Shown: positions 8,408 to 18,754 of the stretch, one piece after another
Layout: each line of letters starts with the position of its first letter
Position numbering within the stretch: position 1 is the first letter of the stretch
Notes under the pieces: model-generated
Seen by the model: the letters and a program-made list of their open reading frames with translations, nothing else
Databases searched by the model: none
What the model was told of the DNA's origin: nothing
NCBI RefSeq assembly: GCF_004769555.1
Contig: NZ_RQFY01000001.1
Span: 372,001 to 436,000, forward strand
Source of the DNA: Leptospira koniambonensis
GTDB taxonomy: Bacteria; Spirochaetota; Leptospiria; Leptospirales; Leptospiraceae
Direction: 5' to 3'
DNA: 64,000 nt
Made by a program: the position numbers and the translations under genes

Positions 8408-9823
8408 TTAATAGGCGTTCTTATCCATCACACCCTTTAAAGGTGTAAGAAGGATGATTTTAATATCCAACCAAAGAGACCAGTTTTCTATATAGTAGAT
8501 ATCCGCATCAATTCTATCATCGATAGAAGTGTCTCCTCTAAGACCCTGCACTTGCGCAAGACCAGTAATTCCAGCCTTGACCGCATGCCTTCTCATATAA
8601 TGTCTATGATCCGTTTTGAATTTTTCGACAAAATGAGGTCTTTCGGGTCTTGGACCCACCACGGACATATCTCCTAAAAGCACATTAAAAAACTGAGGTA
8701 TTTCGTCAAGGGAGGTCTTACGAAGGATCTTACCAATCGTGGTCACTCTTGGATCATTTTGGACAGTCCACGTGGTCTCTGACTGGGACTTGGTCTGGAC
8801 AACCATACTTCTAAACTTAAGCATCTTAAAACTTTTATTGTCCAGCCCTACTCTTTCTTGGTGATAGAATACAGGACCTCTAGAAGTTAATTTGATCAGT
8901 AGAGCAATGATCAAAAATACCGGTGAAAAAAGAATGATGAAGAAAAGAGAGAATAGAATATCAAAACTTCTTTTGATAACTCGATTATAACCTAAACGTA
9001 CAGGAATATTTCGGATGGAAATAACGGGAAGACCGTCCATCTCATCCACTCTTCCTTTTGCCTTAATAAACTCTTGGAAGCCAGGGATCACTTTTAAGTC
9101 GATACCTTCTGTATCACATGCATCTAAAACTGTTTCCAGACAGTCTCCTTCTGCATTATTCAAAGCATAAACAACCAGATCAGGTTTGATCTCAGACAAA
9201 ACTTTTTCGATCTTGTCCGTCTTTCCTAAAAGCACCATATCCTTGCGAATTGCCTTTGAACTTCCTGAACTTACATAACCTATGATCTGATATCCATAGA
9301 TCTGATGTCTTTGCACTGAGTCCGCAAAACGAGCCGCGGTTTCTCTTGTTCCAATCACAAGTACCCTACGTAAATTATATCCCTTGCTTCTCAGATATCT
9401 TAGGAATTGGCGGGCGAGAAGATGAAGAAGCCCGATCGAAAAGATATTTGTTCCTGCAAAAACTAAAATGAAAGAACGAGAAAATCTTTCGCTTCCAAAA
9501 TCTCCTCTAAAGAAGAATAACATGGATAACACGAAGAGTAAATTTAAGAACACTCCTCCAAAAATTGCAAGGAACTCATCTAAGAAAGATAAACCTCTTC
9601 TTGGATGATATAGATCTATGAATAAGAAAACGATTACTTGCGAAACGGAAAGTACAGAGCCTAATATAAAATAACTTTCTAGATCAATATAAGATCTATC
9701 TATTCCTGTTGGATCTCCTACATAAAAACGAAGTAGGAATGCGAAACCACAACTTCCCAACGAGAAGATCAGGTCCAAGAAGACGAATAATAATTTAAAA
9801 GTTTGGCTTCTCTCTTTCAGCAT
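8408..9823 (-). CDS. Undecaprenyl-phosphate sugar phosphotransferase (WbaP/WcaJ-type polyprenyl glycosylphosphotransferase)
   Basis: Transfers a sugar-1-phosphate from a nucleotide sugar to undecaprenyl phosphate, the first step of O-antigen or exopolysaccharide repeat building at the inner membrane. Four hydrophobic segments fill about residues 10-130. A Rossmann-like CoA_binding_3 region follows ('[19 protein letters not shown]'), then another membrane segment near 280-305 and the catalytic bacterial sugar transferase domain. That domain shows 'KRSFDILFS', '[11 protein letters not shown]', 'KMLKFRSM', '[18 protein letters not shown]', 'VGPRPE' and 'AGITGLAQV'. The 471-residue length is normal. 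The sugar cannot be told from sequence. It starts 1 base after the lptD stop, consistent with joint expression of envelope genes. Confidence 0.92.
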   Translation of the reverse strand: MLKERSQTFKLLFVFLDLIFSLGSCGFAFLLRFYVGDPTGIDRSYIDLESYFILGSVLSVSQVIVFLFIDLYHPRRGLSFLDEFLAIFGGVFLNLLFVLSMLFFFRGDFGSERFSRSFILVFAGTNIFSIGLLHLLARQFLRYLRSKGYNLRRVLVIGTRETAARFADSVQRHQIYGYQIIGYVSSGSSKAIRKDMVLLGKTDKIEKVLSEIKPDLVVYALNNAEGDCLETVLDACDTEGIDLKVIPGFQEFIKAKGRVDEMDGLPVISIRNIPVRLGYNRVIKRSFDILFSLFFIILFSPVFLIIALLIKLTSRGPVFYHQERVGLDNKSFKMLKFRSMVVQTKSQSETTWTVQNDPRVTTIGKILRKTSLDEIPQFFNVLLGDMSVVGPRPERPHFVEKFKTDHRHYMRRHAVKAGITGLAQVQGLRGDTSIDDRIDADIYYIENWSLWLDIKIILLTPLKGVMDKNAY

Positions 9824-9824
9824 A

Positions 9825-12770
9825 TTATTCCGACTCGACTCCTTCTGTGTAACCTGCTCTAAGAGGACGTTTTCTAAATCTAAATAGACGGATCCTGGAA
9901 AGTTGGGAAGAATCTTCCTGGCCTAAACTGAAATCCGTTAAAGATATGGAGAAGAATATAGACTGGTCGTAAAAAGTCACCTGACTTGCACCAGTAGTTC
10001 CTCCAGGCACAGATCTAAGATCACTACTTAGACCTAATCTGAAATTCATAGTGTGAAGATTATATTTTAAGACCGCCATTGCACGGTTGACATTCATAGC
10101 GGTGTTTTGTCTTGCTTGGGTTCCATTAATCCCAGAACCATTGATAATATCCTGACCTAAATTCGTAGGATTCATATTCATCGAAGTAAATGGAGAAGTT
10201 GGATCGGTATTCAAAATATATCTTTGGTAATAATAATTATCCGTTTGGTTTGTGTATCTCCAAGGTTCAGTAACCCTAGAATCTATTTCTGCCTCAATAC
10301 CAAACTCTCTTGTGATATCTATACTTGCCTTAGCATAGATCCTATAATTGTCCATCATAGAAGCATAATAGATATGATACCAGGTCCCGCCGACTTCCAG
10401 CTCACGAATATATCTCAAGAATGGAAGCCTAAAGCCTCCCATCTTGTAAGAAAGAGTGAAGTTATTGGATAAAGGACGATGCAGAGGTGTATGATACACA
10501 AAATCGTTATTAAAGAATATTCCTGTGTAAAAACTTCTCTTTCTTTCTAAAAGAGTTCTCTTTCGTTTGCTAAATCCATCTAAGAAGTCAATATAACCTG
10601 CAAAACGGAATACTGTATAATACCATCTCTCCTGGCTTGTAGGTTGAGGTTGGTATTCATCTGAAAAAGTCCTGAGATCTCGAATTGTTTTAAGAGAAAT
10701 TTCAAAATTCTCAAGAGCATAACTTTCCAAAGAAAGTTCCAACTCATGCTGACGATTTTTCATCAGAATTGGATCCTGCAATTCAGGCTTCTCCGCTTCT
10801 AATTTACGATAAGTTGTATTAAAAAACAGGACAGGAGCACCAATTCTCAAATTGGTGTTTGTTCTAAAGTATTGATAACTATCCCTTGATAAACTTCTTT
10901 CCAAGGAAGTGAAATTCGTATTAACAGTATCTGAACTTCCCGCAGGCAATTGAGCAGATTGTTTTTTAGCACCATAATAAACACTCGGAGCCAAAGACAC
11001 ATAACTTCCAAAATTCATAGAAGTCCTAAACCCAGTCTCACCTTGTAAAAAGTTTTGGGTCCTTAGAACATTATCTTTATAGTCTCCGTTTGGATTATCA
11101 TAACTTCCATCGGAGGTAGGTATTTTCAATTTCTCTTGGGTAGGAACTCCATAAAATCTCATCAATGTATTTGTTAAATACACATCCCAGTACACTGGGG
11201 TTTCGAAATAAGGAAGTCTTGCAATCTCAGAACTATTCTTGATCGTAACGGATGGAAGAACATCCACTGTAGGGAAATAACCAGACTTGGTAAGAGGAGA
11301 AAGGTTATAGAAGAGCATATTTCTCTTCATGTTGATATTAACGGAAAGGTCTCCCCTATTCTCCGTATAATCCAATTTCCACTCTAAGTTGTTACGAACA
11401 TAACCATAACGAACATCTCTGAACGTATATAATGACTGTAAACTATTACTTGGTTGGTATCTATTCCCGTATTCGTATTCGAATAAACGATTTGTAAAAT
11501 TCTCATATTGAACGGAAAGATTTCGTGTAACATCCTTCTCCGTATTATTCATTTTAGAATTTAAGAATATTCTACCCTTCCACCAAGGATCTCTATCCTC
11601 CCCAATATTAGGAATATTGGTCCCCCAATAATTTCCCTTATCCACTTGATTGGTAACTGCACTTGTTCCGAGACCATAATTTGCAAATCTATCTTCAAAA
11701 CCGGAAGTAATCTGGTAGGCCTTGTGATTTGCAAAACCTATATCTATCAAATAGTTTAGATTAGTACTTTGCCTCCACATTTCCAGTTGGAAGGCTTGTC
11801 CTGTCTTTTCGTAGAAGTCCGCTCTGGCTTTGTAACCCATTGGGGTCCAGGACGTACTAGGAATAGTGGACCATTGCAATGAGTTTTGGATAAATAAACC
11901 TTGTGTATTGTTCTTACCTGCTTGGGTGGTCCAACCGTTCCCCAGGTTATTATTATAGAAGAATGGAAGCCAAAATACTGTTGTACCTCCTACCTGGAAT
12001 CGAACATTAGTTCCTACAACTGTTCTATCCTGATAAAGAACTACCTTATCTACTTTGAAAGAATAATGCGGTTTTTCAGCATTACATGTTGTGAAATACC
12101 CCATCTCCAACATATAACGTTTATCATCTAATTTTTTGATTTTTTCACCGAAGAAATAAGCAGGTGCAACTGTACCTTTTGTATTATAGACAACACCTTT
12201 ATCCAATCTATAATCGTAGATGAATTTATCTCCAGTGATCTTAGCTCGGCCATCTTCGAATTTGATCCCGCCTTCTGCGTACACTTCTTGGCGATCTGAA
12301 TCCACAGAGATAGTTTCTGCTTCTAGAGTTCCGGATCTAAGCTTGATACGAACTCTACCTCTTAGAACCAAAACTCCGCCCTTGGTTTGGTCCACTCTCA
12401 TGAGCTCACCTTCGGCGGCGTTCTCGATTACCATCGGGAGATCTTTTTTCGCAGTTCCGGCTAACGCGGCGAGATCGGGTTTATTATCTTCCTTCTCCCC
12501 TAAAGCAGCTTTTAATCTTTTACGTCTGGTGTAGATGGAACCTTCTCTGGAAAGACCCAGGTTTTCCAACTGCTCATCTACTTCTCTTTCGCTAAGTACT
12601 TCGATGGATTTGTTTAAAAGGCGGTTTCTGGTCTTAACAACAGACCTTTGGGTATCGTCTTCAGAGTTCGCATCGGCCCCAGGACCCTTAGGGCCTAGGT
12701 CGACCGGTTGCCCCCAAAGCAAGGTAGGCAAAAAAAGTAAAAATAGACAATTTCGGATCCAGGGGCGCAT
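9825..12770 (-). CDS. lptD: LPS-assembly protein LptD-like outer-membrane protein (OstA domain plus beta-barrel)
   Basis: Predicted to insert LPS into the outer leaflet of the outer membrane. The 981-residue protein has an N-terminal signal peptide ending near 'LLWGQPVD', then a charged helical stretch (about 45-95), then the LptA/OstA-like periplasmic jellyroll. The jellyroll shows '[25 protein letters not shown]', '[21 protein letters not shown]' and 'YNTKGTVAP'. The rest is a long Tyr/Asn/Phe-rich region with alternating strand pattern, as in the LptD barrel, beginning at 'VFWLPFFYN'. It sits among uppP and a wbaP-type gene, supporting an envelope role. The charged N-terminal '[20 protein letters not shown]' looks like a SAP/LEM-type two-helix motif, which is unusual here. 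The last residues are not the usual terminal aromatic. Confidence 0.85.
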   Translation of the reverse strand: MRPWIRNCLFLLFLPTLLWGQPVDLGPKGPGADANSEDDTQRSVVKTRNRLLNKSIEVLSEREVDEQLENLGLSREGSIYTRRKRLKAALGEKEDNKPDLAALAGTAKKDLPMVIENAAEGELMRVDQTKGGVLVLRGRVRIKLRSGTLEAETISVDSDRQEVYAEGGIKFEDGRAKITGDKFIYDYRLDKGVVYNTKGTVAPAYFFGEKIKKLDDKRYMLEMGYFTTCNAEKPHYSFKVDKVVLYQDRTVVGTNVRFQVGGTTVFWLPFFYNNNLGNGWTTQAGKNNTQGLFIQNSLQWSTIPSTSWTPMGYKARADFYEKTGQAFQLEMWRQSTNLNYLIDIGFANHKAYQITSGFEDRFANYGLGTSAVTNQVDKGNYWGTNIPNIGEDRDPWWKGRIFLNSKMNNTEKDVTRNLSVQYENFTNRLFEYEYGNRYQPSNSLQSLYTFRDVRYGYVRNNLEWKLDYTENRGDLSVNINMKRNMLFYNLSPLTKSGYFPTVDVLPSVTIKNSSEIARLPYFETPVYWDVYLTNTLMRFYGVPTQEKLKIPTSDGSYDNPNGDYKDNVLRTQNFLQGETGFRTSMNFGSYVSLAPSVYYGAKKQSAQLPAGSSDTVNTNFTSLERSLSRDSYQYFRTNTNLRIGAPVLFFNTTYRKLEAEKPELQDPILMKNRQHELELSLESYALENFEISLKTIRDLRTFSDEYQPQPTSQERWYYTVFRFAGYIDFLDGFSKRKRTLLERKRSFYTGIFFNNDFVYHTPLHRPLSNNFTLSYKMGGFRLPFLRYIRELEVGGTWYHIYYASMMDNYRIYAKASIDITREFGIEAEIDSRVTEPWRYTNQTDNYYYQRYILNTDPTSPFTSMNMNPTNLGQDIINGSGINGTQARQNTAMNVNRAMAVLKYNLHTMNFRLGLSSDLRSVPGGTTGASQVTFYDQSIFFSISLTDFSLGQEDSSQLSRIRLFRFRKRPLRAGYTEGVESE

Positions 12771-12799
12771 TCCGATCTAAGCCACACTATTGTGTCGGG

Positions 12800-13645
12800 T
12801 CAGCCCTGCATCACTAATTTGTAGAAAGAAAGCACTGAGATCCCAAGAAGTATCCGATACCAGCCGAATCCGGTAAAAGAATGGGTTTGTAGGTATTTTA
12901 GGAACCATTTGATCACGAAAAAACAAAGTAAAAAGGATAGAACAAAACCCAAACCCAAGATCGGCAAATTCTCCAAATTTAGCACTGACCTATGTTTGAA
13001 TAATTTATAAGCACTTGCCAAGAATAAAACTGGAACCGCAACGAAGAAGGAAAACTCAGCAGAACTTCTGGTGTCTTTTCCTAAAAATCTGGCAGTTACG
13101 ATTGTCGCTCCGGATCTGGAAACTCCAGGAACCAAAGCTAAACATTGGAAGATACCGATCAGGATAGCATCCTTCATTCCGATAGGTTCACTCGTTTTGA
13201 TCTTTTCTCTTTTTTGGAACCAGAACTCTGAAGCTAAGATCAGAATTCCTCCAATAAGCCAAGCTCCTCCCAAGATCGCCAAGATATCTTCTCTCGCTTT
13301 GATCTTATCTAAAAATCCTCTGAATAGAAATCCAGCAGCCAAGATAGGCAAAAATCCAATCGTAACTCTTGTTAAGAAAAGGAATCCTTCCTTGTTTTCT
13401 TCTTTGCGGAGAAGGTAACGTACTGCCGATCTTCCCTGCTCTAAAAACTTCTCCCGGTATAGAACGACTACAGAGAGGATCGCTCCACTTTGGATAAATA
13501 TATCGAATAAGTCGTCGAAGTCAGCTCCCTCTGAAAATGGATAAAAGGAGGAGAATAAGAAAAGGTGTCCTGTGGAGGACACCGGTAAGAATTCCGTAAT
13601 CGCTTCAATTACGCTACGGAAGATTGCATTTAGATATGAATTCAA
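12800..13645 (-). CDS. uppP: Undecaprenyl-diphosphate phosphatase
   Basis: Dephosphorylates undecaprenyl pyrophosphate to regenerate the lipid carrier for peptidoglycan and O-antigen synthesis; also known as BacA. The 281-residue polytopic membrane protein carries both family signatures: '[17 protein letters not shown]' at the N-terminus and '[19 protein letters not shown]' in the middle, each supplying catalytic residues. Eight or so membrane helices are visible. It lies 29 nt upstream of lptD and 22 nt downstream of the lipoprotein gene, in the same direction. Lipid-carrier recycling thus sits beside a carrier-loading enzyme (the WbaP-type gene). Confidence 0.97.
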   Translation of the reverse strand: MNSYLNAIFRSVIEAITEFLPVSSTGHLFLFSSFYPFSEGADFDDLFDIFIQSGAILSVVVLYREKFLEQGRSAVRYLLRKEENKEGFLFLTRVTIGFLPILAAGFLFRGFLDKIKAREDILAILGGAWLIGGILILASEFWFQKREKIKTSEPIGMKDAILIGIFQCLALVPGVSRSGATIVTARFLGKDTRSSAEFSFFVAVPVLFLASAYKLFKHRSVLNLENLPILGLGFVLSFLLCFFVIKWFLKYLQTHSFTGFGWYRILLGISVLSFYKLVMQG

Positions 13646-13667
13646 ATCGCCTAAAAAATTTCTATTT

Positions 13668-14408
13668 TTACTTAGTTTCTGCTGCAGGAGCAGCTTCAGG
13701 CGCTGGCGTCGAAGTCGTTGTCTCCGGTGCTGGAGCCTCTACCTTGTTAACACCAGGGATAGAAAATTCTTTATCCAGATATTTTTCCAGATCAAACTTT
13801 TCGTTATGTTTAATAGCGACAGTTTCTTTGATTCTATCTAATACTGATTTATAAATTTCTTCAGATTTTCTTCCCTTGATCTGAGCTCTTGCAGCGTCAT
13901 AACATTGCTCTAAAGTTAAAGACTCAGCTTGTTTGTATTTAGTCCGAAGCTCTTGACAACCTTGTGCTAAATCTTGCTCAGAAATTTTGATCCTGGATTC
14001 GATCTGCTCAGCAATATACATTCCATAGATCAATTGCATTTCTTGGAACTTTAAGATTTCTTTAATATCGGATCTTTTGCTAAATCCACTTTTGTCTGCT
14101 GCAGATTTTACAACCATCATCTCATGGTAACGATCGAAAAATCTTCTTTTCTTAAACTCAGGGCGAAGTTGCAAAAATGCTTGAGGCACTTTGCTTTCTT
14201 CTTCGATAAACAAAAATTTAATTACGTTCTTCTTTTCAATGTTTTGAGTACGGCTTAATGAATCTAAAGCAGTATCAAGTGCACTTTCAAAACTTGAAAT
14301 GGTAATTTTATTGCCGTCGATGGACTCAATAACTGGAGTCCCGTCTCCACAATATGCGAAAGAGAAAAAAGATAAGAGTAAAGTGAGGGAGAAATATAGC
14401 CGTTTCAT
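13668..14408 (-). CDS. Putative lipoprotein with a SurA/PrsA N-domain-like helical region, no isomerase domain
   Basis: 246 residues from the ATG at 14406-14408. That start gives a clean signal peptide and lipobox ('FFSFAYC', Cys20), whereas the longer in-frame start at 14459 adds 17 residues with no signal character. After the lipid anchor comes '[20 protein letters not shown]', the kind of start seen in SurA/PrsA-type chaperone N-domains, followed by mostly helical sequence. The tail (last ~25 residues) is Pro/Ala/Thr/Glu-rich and probably disordered. No parvulin domain is visible. Its place between mfd and uppP/lptD suggests an outer-membrane-protein chaperone role, but this is inference from position and a short similarity. 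Confidence 0.65.
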   Translation of the reverse strand: MKRLYFSLTLLLSFFSFAYCGDGTPVIESIDGNKITISSFESALDTALDSLSRTQNIEKKNVIKFLFIEEESKVPQAFLQLRPEFKKRRFFDRYHEMMVVKSAADKSGFSKRSDIKEILKFQEMQLIYGMYIAEQIESRIKISEQDLAQGCQELRTKYKQAESLTLEQCYDAARAQIKGRKSEEIYKSVLDRIKETVAIKHNEKFDLEKYLDKEFSIPGVNKVEAPAPETTTSTPAPEAAPAAETK

Positions 14409-14458
14409 CTGTGTTGGAATTCCTACGCAAAAAATAGGAGAACCGGGCCTGGCGTCCA

Positions 14459-17400
14459 TTACTTTTTGTCGGGTAACATTTCCGTTAAGAAGTACACAAG
14501 TTTCACAAGTTTGTCCTTTTGGTTGGCCTTCCCGGGAACATATAGAAGAACATTTGGTTCTCTTGGGTTCATTGTAAGACCCATCCGAGCGGAAATCAAG
14601 TTTACGATTTTGTCATAACTGCCTAAGAAATGTGTTCCCAATTTTAGTCGGATCTCTTCCCCGAGCTCAGATACAGATTCGAATCCCAAAACAGAAGCCA
14701 AGGTCCTGATTTTCTCCAACATTAAGAAAGTTTTTGCTTCTTCTGGAGGTTCACCGAAACGATCCGTCATTTCTTGAGTGACTTCTTCTATTTCATCCAG
14801 GTCTCTTGCACCTTCGAATCGTTTATAAAATTCTATTTTCTGTCTTGTATCTGGTATATAAGATTCAGGAATGAAGAAGTTAGAATCCAAATTGATAGCA
14901 GTCCTTACTTCAATTTTTACTTCTTCTCCTTTAATCCTTGCAATTGCTTCTTCCAACATCTGCACATACAGATCGAAGCCGACTTCCATGATATCTCCGG
15001 ATTGTTCTTTACCTAAAAGATTTCCTGCACCTCGGATCTCTAAGTCACGCATCGCAACCTTAAATCCGGAGCCGAGTTCTTGGTATTCGTAGATAGTGTT
15101 CAGACGTTTTTCCGCATCTTCAGTCACCACTCTGTCCTTAGGAAGAAGAAGATATGCAAACGCTTTTCGGTCACTTCTTCCTACCCTGCCTCGGATCTGG
15201 TAAAGCTGAGAAAGTCCGAATAAGTCCGCTCTTTTAACGATCAGAGTATTCACATTTGGGATATCTATCCCAGATTCAATGATGGTAGTAGTAACTAAAA
15301 TATCAAATTTGCGTGCATAAAAATCTACAAGAGTTTCTTCGATCTCGTCCTCAGTCATCTGGCCATGAAGAACACCGATGGCGGCCTCTGGTACAATTTC
15401 GTTTAATCTTTTAGTCTCTTGTTCAATAGATTCTACTCTATTATAAAGATAGAATACTTGTCCTTCCCTTGCAAGTTCCGTGCGAATTGCATCTCTTAGG
15501 ACTTCTTCATCCTCTTCGATCACATATGTTTCCACACTTTGTCGATTTTTAGGAGGAGTTGCAATGATAGAAAGTTCTCTGATCCCGGTCAAAGCCATAT
15601 GAAGAGTTCGAGGGATTGGAGTTGCAGTCAAAGTCAGAACATCCACAAGGTTTTTGATCTTCTTAATGGATTCCTTATGGTTCACTCCAAATCTTTGCTC
15701 TTCGTCTATGATAAGAAGTCCCAGATTTTTAGGCTGGACAGAATTTGCTAAAACAGCATGAGTTCCGATAAGCATATCCACTTTTCCGGAAGCGAAACGT
15801 TTCAGAACGTCTCGGGTTTCTGCTGCAGTTCTAAGGCGAGAAACGAGTTCCACAGTGATTGGATAATTCTCGAATCTCTTTTTCATATTATTATAATGTT
15901 GTAAGGCAAGGATCGTAGTTGGCGCAAGCATTAGGATCTGTTTACCGGCCATTGCAACTTTAAACGCTGCTCGGATCGCAACTTCTGTTTTTCCGTAACC
16001 AACATCCCCGCAAATCAAACGATCCATTGGTTTTATAGATTCTAGATCTTTTTTAACTGCCTCAATTGCTTCTATTTGGTCTGGAGTTTCTTCATATTCA
16101 AATTCTGCTTCGAACTCTTCCTGATAAATTGTGTCTGGAGGAAAAGCATACCCTTGTAGTTTGATCCGATTCGAATACATATGGACCAAATCTTCCGCAA
16201 GACCTTCGACTGCTTTTTGGACTCTGTCTTTTGTTTTTTTCCAGGTGCTTTTGCCAAGGCTATCTAATCTTGGTCTTTCTGTTCCGCCAACAAATCTTTG
16301 GACCAAAGAAATTTGATCCAAAGGAACAAATAACGTATCACCGCCATAGTATTCTAATTTTAGAAAGTCCCTTTCTTTTCCACCCGCATTTACTCTTTCT
16401 ATTTTGAGGAATTTTCCAACTCCGTGGTTTACGTGAACTACGAAGTCCCCTTCTTTCAGGTCTAGGAAACTTTGGATGGCCTTGCTATTTTGTTTTTTGA
16501 ACCTTGTTTTACGTTTATATTCTCTTCCAAATACATCGTTTTCGGATAAGAACATCAATTTCTCTTCTTCCCATAAGAAACCGTTCCTTATTTCAGAAAC
16601 TGCTAAATACACTTCTTCTTTAGATTTGTTAGGTAGAAGGATTGGTTCTGGCTCGGATGTTTCTTGGTTTAATAAACGAATTCCTTCTGATTCAAAAAGT
16701 CCCAAAAGCCTTTGTGTTTGTGCCTCAAAAGAAGAAGTAAGAATGATCTTCCATTCACCTTCCGCTTTCAATTCTCCTATTTTTTCGCGGACTTCTCTGA
16801 TCTTTCCTTTAAAAGAAGGAGCCGAATGCAAAGGACAGACCAGATCTTCTGCCTTGCTTGGCGGAAGTTGTGTAAATTTGATACCACTTAGATTTTCTAA
16901 AATTTCTGATTCTTCTTTATCTCTTAAAAGGACAGAAGGAGGAGCACATAAGATCTCTTTACTTCTTTTTTCATAAAGAGCGTCATATTCTCTCAATAAA
17001 TGAGAATATCTTTCTTTTGCTCCATTTGGGTCAGGAAAAACGAGTCCTGGTTTCGATTTAAAAAAAGATAATATTCCTTTATTCTCCCGAACCATAGGGA
17101 TCAATTCTTCATAATATGTCCCGCCTGAATCATCAGGGATTTCTGGCAAATGCAAAGATTTATCTGCGTTTATGATTAGGTTTCTATATTTCTCTTTTTG
17201 AGAATCAGTTAGAATGAATTCATCTGCAGGAAGTAAAAACGCTTCTTCCAAATTTTCCAAAGATCTTTGGGTTTCAGGATCGAATGTTCGAATAGATTCT
17301 ACATCGTCTCCAAAAAAATCGATCCGAATAGGATCAGCGGAGAAGGAGGAAAACACATCTAAGATCCCACCTTTCAAACTGAACTCGCCGAATGCCTGGC

Positions 17401-17896
17401 ACATATCCACTCTGTGATAACCAAGCCGAACAAGATCTCTCATTAAATTTTCGGGTTGGATCTCTTGGCCTATCTTTACAGACAAGGATCTTTCCATCAG
17501 GGCAGAAGATTCTGGAAGAGTTTTCAAAAAACCTGAAACAGAAGTGAATACTAAAACTTTTTCCCCGGACAAGATACGAGCAAGGGCCTGTATCCTTTCT
17601 CTTTTCATCTCCGCTGGATAACGCATATACTCGTAAGGCAGAACTTCCTGGCCAGGAAGATAACAAACGAGATCCGGCTCTAAATAACTTAAACTTTCTC
17701 TATATAAAAACTCTGATTCAGTATTTGTGGGAGAGATTACAATTTTAGAATTTTTCTGGGACTGAAAGATAACGGAAGATAGAAGAGAATGAACTGAATT
17801 TGGTACAGAAGAAATTTTAGAATTCTCTTTTGTAGAAGAGAAAAGATCTTCCAGAGATTTTTTCCAATCGGATTGAGTGGAAACAGACTTAGCCAT
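14459..17896 (-). CDS. mfd: Transcription-repair coupling factor
   Basis: Removes RNA polymerase stalled at DNA lesions and recruits UvrA. The 1145-residue protein has the standard order: a degenerate UvrB-like N-terminal module ('CYLPGQEVLPYEYMRYPAE'), a Tudor-like RNA polymerase-interacting domain ('GDFVVHVNHGVGKFLKIE'), and RecG-like helicase motifs. These are 'CGDVGYGKTEVAIRAAF' (Walker A), 'IIDEEQRFGV' (motif II), 'LTLTATPIPRTLHMA', 'TTIIESGIDIPNVNTLI' and 'YQIRGRVGRS'. A C-terminal TRCF domain follows ('PESYIPDTRQKIEFYKR'). Six bases separate it from panC. Confidence 0.98.
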   Translation of the reverse strand: MAKSVSTQSDWKKSLEDLFSSTKENSKISSVPNSVHSLLSSVIFQSQKNSKIVISPTNTESEFLYRESLSYLEPDLVCYLPGQEVLPYEYMRYPAEMKRERIQALARILSGEKVLVFTSVSGFLKTLPESSALMERSLSVKIGQEIQPENLMRDLVRLGYHRVDMCQAFGEFSLKGGILDVFSSFSADPIRIDFFGDDVESIRTFDPETQRSLENLEEAFLLPADEFILTDSQKEKYRNLIINADKSLHLPEIPDDSGGTYYEELIPMVRENKGILSFFKSKPGLVFPDPNGAKERYSHLLREYDALYEKRSKEILCAPPSVLLRDKEESEILENLSGIKFTQLPPSKAEDLVCPLHSAPSFKGKIREVREKIGELKAEGEWKIILTSSFEAQTQRLLGLFESEGIRLLNQETSEPEPILLPNKSKEEVYLAVSEIRNGFLWEEEKLMFLSENDVFGREYKRKTRFKKQNSKAIQSFLDLKEGDFVVHVNHGVGKFLKIERVNAGGKERDFLKLEYYGGDTLFVPLDQISLVQRFVGGTERPRLDSLGKSTWKKTKDRVQKAVEGLAEDLVHMYSNRIKLQGYAFPPDTIYQEEFEAEFEYEETPDQIEAIEAVKKDLESIKPMDRLICGDVGYGKTEVAIRAAFKVAMAGKQILMLAPTTILALQHYNNMKKRFENYPITVELVSRLRTAAETRDVLKRFASGKVDMLIGTHAVLANSVQPKNLGLLIIDEEQRFGVNHKESIKKIKNLVDVLTLTATPIPRTLHMALTGIRELSIIATPPKNRQSVETYVIEEDEEVLRDAIRTELAREGQVFYLYNRVESIEQETKRLNEIVPEAAIGVLHGQMTEDEIEETLVDFYARKFDILVTTTIIESGIDIPNVNTLIVKRADLFGLSQLYQIRGRVGRSDRKAFAYLLLPKDRVVTEDAEKRLNTIYEYQELGSGFKVAMRDLEIRGAGNLLGKEQSGDIMEVGFDLYVQMLEEAIARIKGEEVKIEVRTAINLDSNFFIPESYIPDTRQKIEFYKRFEGARDLDEIEEVTQEMTDRFGEPPEEAKTFLMLEKIRTLASVLGFESVSELGEEIRLKLGTHFLGSYDKIVNLISARMGLTMNPREPNVLLYVPGKANQKDKLVKLVYFLTEMLPDKK

Positions 17897-17902
17897 ATTA
17901 AT

Positions 17903-18754
17903 TTAAGAACCCTTTACGGTTATATTATCGATCAATCTTACCTGCCCCAAAAAGGCAGCAACAGCGAGAAGGATTTCTCCTCTTAGAATAGGAAGTTCTC
18001 CTAATGTATTCGCATCCAAAATTTCCAGATAATCAGTTTGTATTTTAGAAGAAGAATCCAAAACATCTCTCATCACATTCAGGACTTCTGCAGGATCTTT
18101 TTCTCCTTGTTTGATCAGGCTCTCACCTAAACGCAAAGCTCTGATTAAAAGCAAAGCTTCTTCTTTTTCAGGTCCGGTCAAACGTGCGTTTCTGGAACTG
18201 AGGGCCAAACCTTCTCTTGAGCGGACTGTATCCACTCCAATGATCTCCATTGGAAATCCAAGTGCTCGAACAAAATCTTTTACGACCAAATATTGTTGGT
18301 AATCCTTCTTACCAAAATAAGAACGATCCGCTGGGATTATATGGAACAAACGAGAAAGAACTAAAAGAACACCTTCAAAATGGCCAGGACGAGTTGTAGC
18401 ATCCAGATTTTTCATTAAATGAGGGATTCGTAATTCTACTGCTGGAATTCCACCCGGATACATTGTATCCTTATCCGGTAAAAAAACCAAATCTACCTTG
18501 GACGATTTACAAATTTCTAAATCACCTTCCGTATTGATCGGATATTTTTCGTAATCTTCTGGATCGTTGAATTGTGCAGGATTTACAAAAATAGAAACTA
18601 CAGTCTTTGCATTTTCGGCAGCAGAACGAACGAATAGATTCGAATGTCCTTCATGCAAAAATCCCATAGTAGGAGCAAAACCCACTGAAAGTTTTTCGGA
18701 CTTCCAGGAGAGAATTTGGTTTCTGACTTCGTTTGGATCCTTGGATACGATCAT
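17903..18754 (-). CDS. panC: Pantothenate synthetase
   Basis: ATP-dependent condensation of pantoate with beta-alanine to give pantothenate, for coenzyme A. 283 residues, full length. Signatures are 'FAPTMGFLHEGHSNLF' (the HxGH-type nucleotide-binding motif), 'SIFVNPAQFNDPEDYEKYP', 'YFGKKDYQQ' and the KMSKS-equivalent region 'ALSSRNARL'. Its ATG overlaps the hisD stop by 4 bases, so translation is probably coupled. panB and panD are not in the window. Confidence 0.98.
   Translation of the reverse strand: MIVSKDPNEVRNQILSWKSEKLSVGFAPTMGFLHEGHSNLFVRSAAENAKTVVSIFVNPAQFNDPEDYEKYPINTEGDLEICKSSKVDLVFLPDKDTMYPGGIPAVELRIPHLMKNLDATTRPGHFEGVLLVLSRLFHIIPADRSYFGKKDYQQYLVVKDFVRALGFPMEIIGVDTVRSREGLALSSRNARLTGPEKEEALLLIRALRLGESLIKQGEKDPAEVLNVMRDVLDSSSKIQTDYLEILDANTLGELPILRGEILLAVAAFLGQVRLIDNITVKGS

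Noticed and set aside
14409..14459. Longer start for the SurA-like lipoprotein at 14459
   Set aside because: It would put 17 polar residues before a normal lipoprotein signal peptide; the ATG at 14408 is better.
16476..16976. 166-codon plus-strand open frame opposite mfd
   Set aside because: It mirrors conserved mfd codons; Ser/Leu/Phe-rich translation typical of an antisense shadow.
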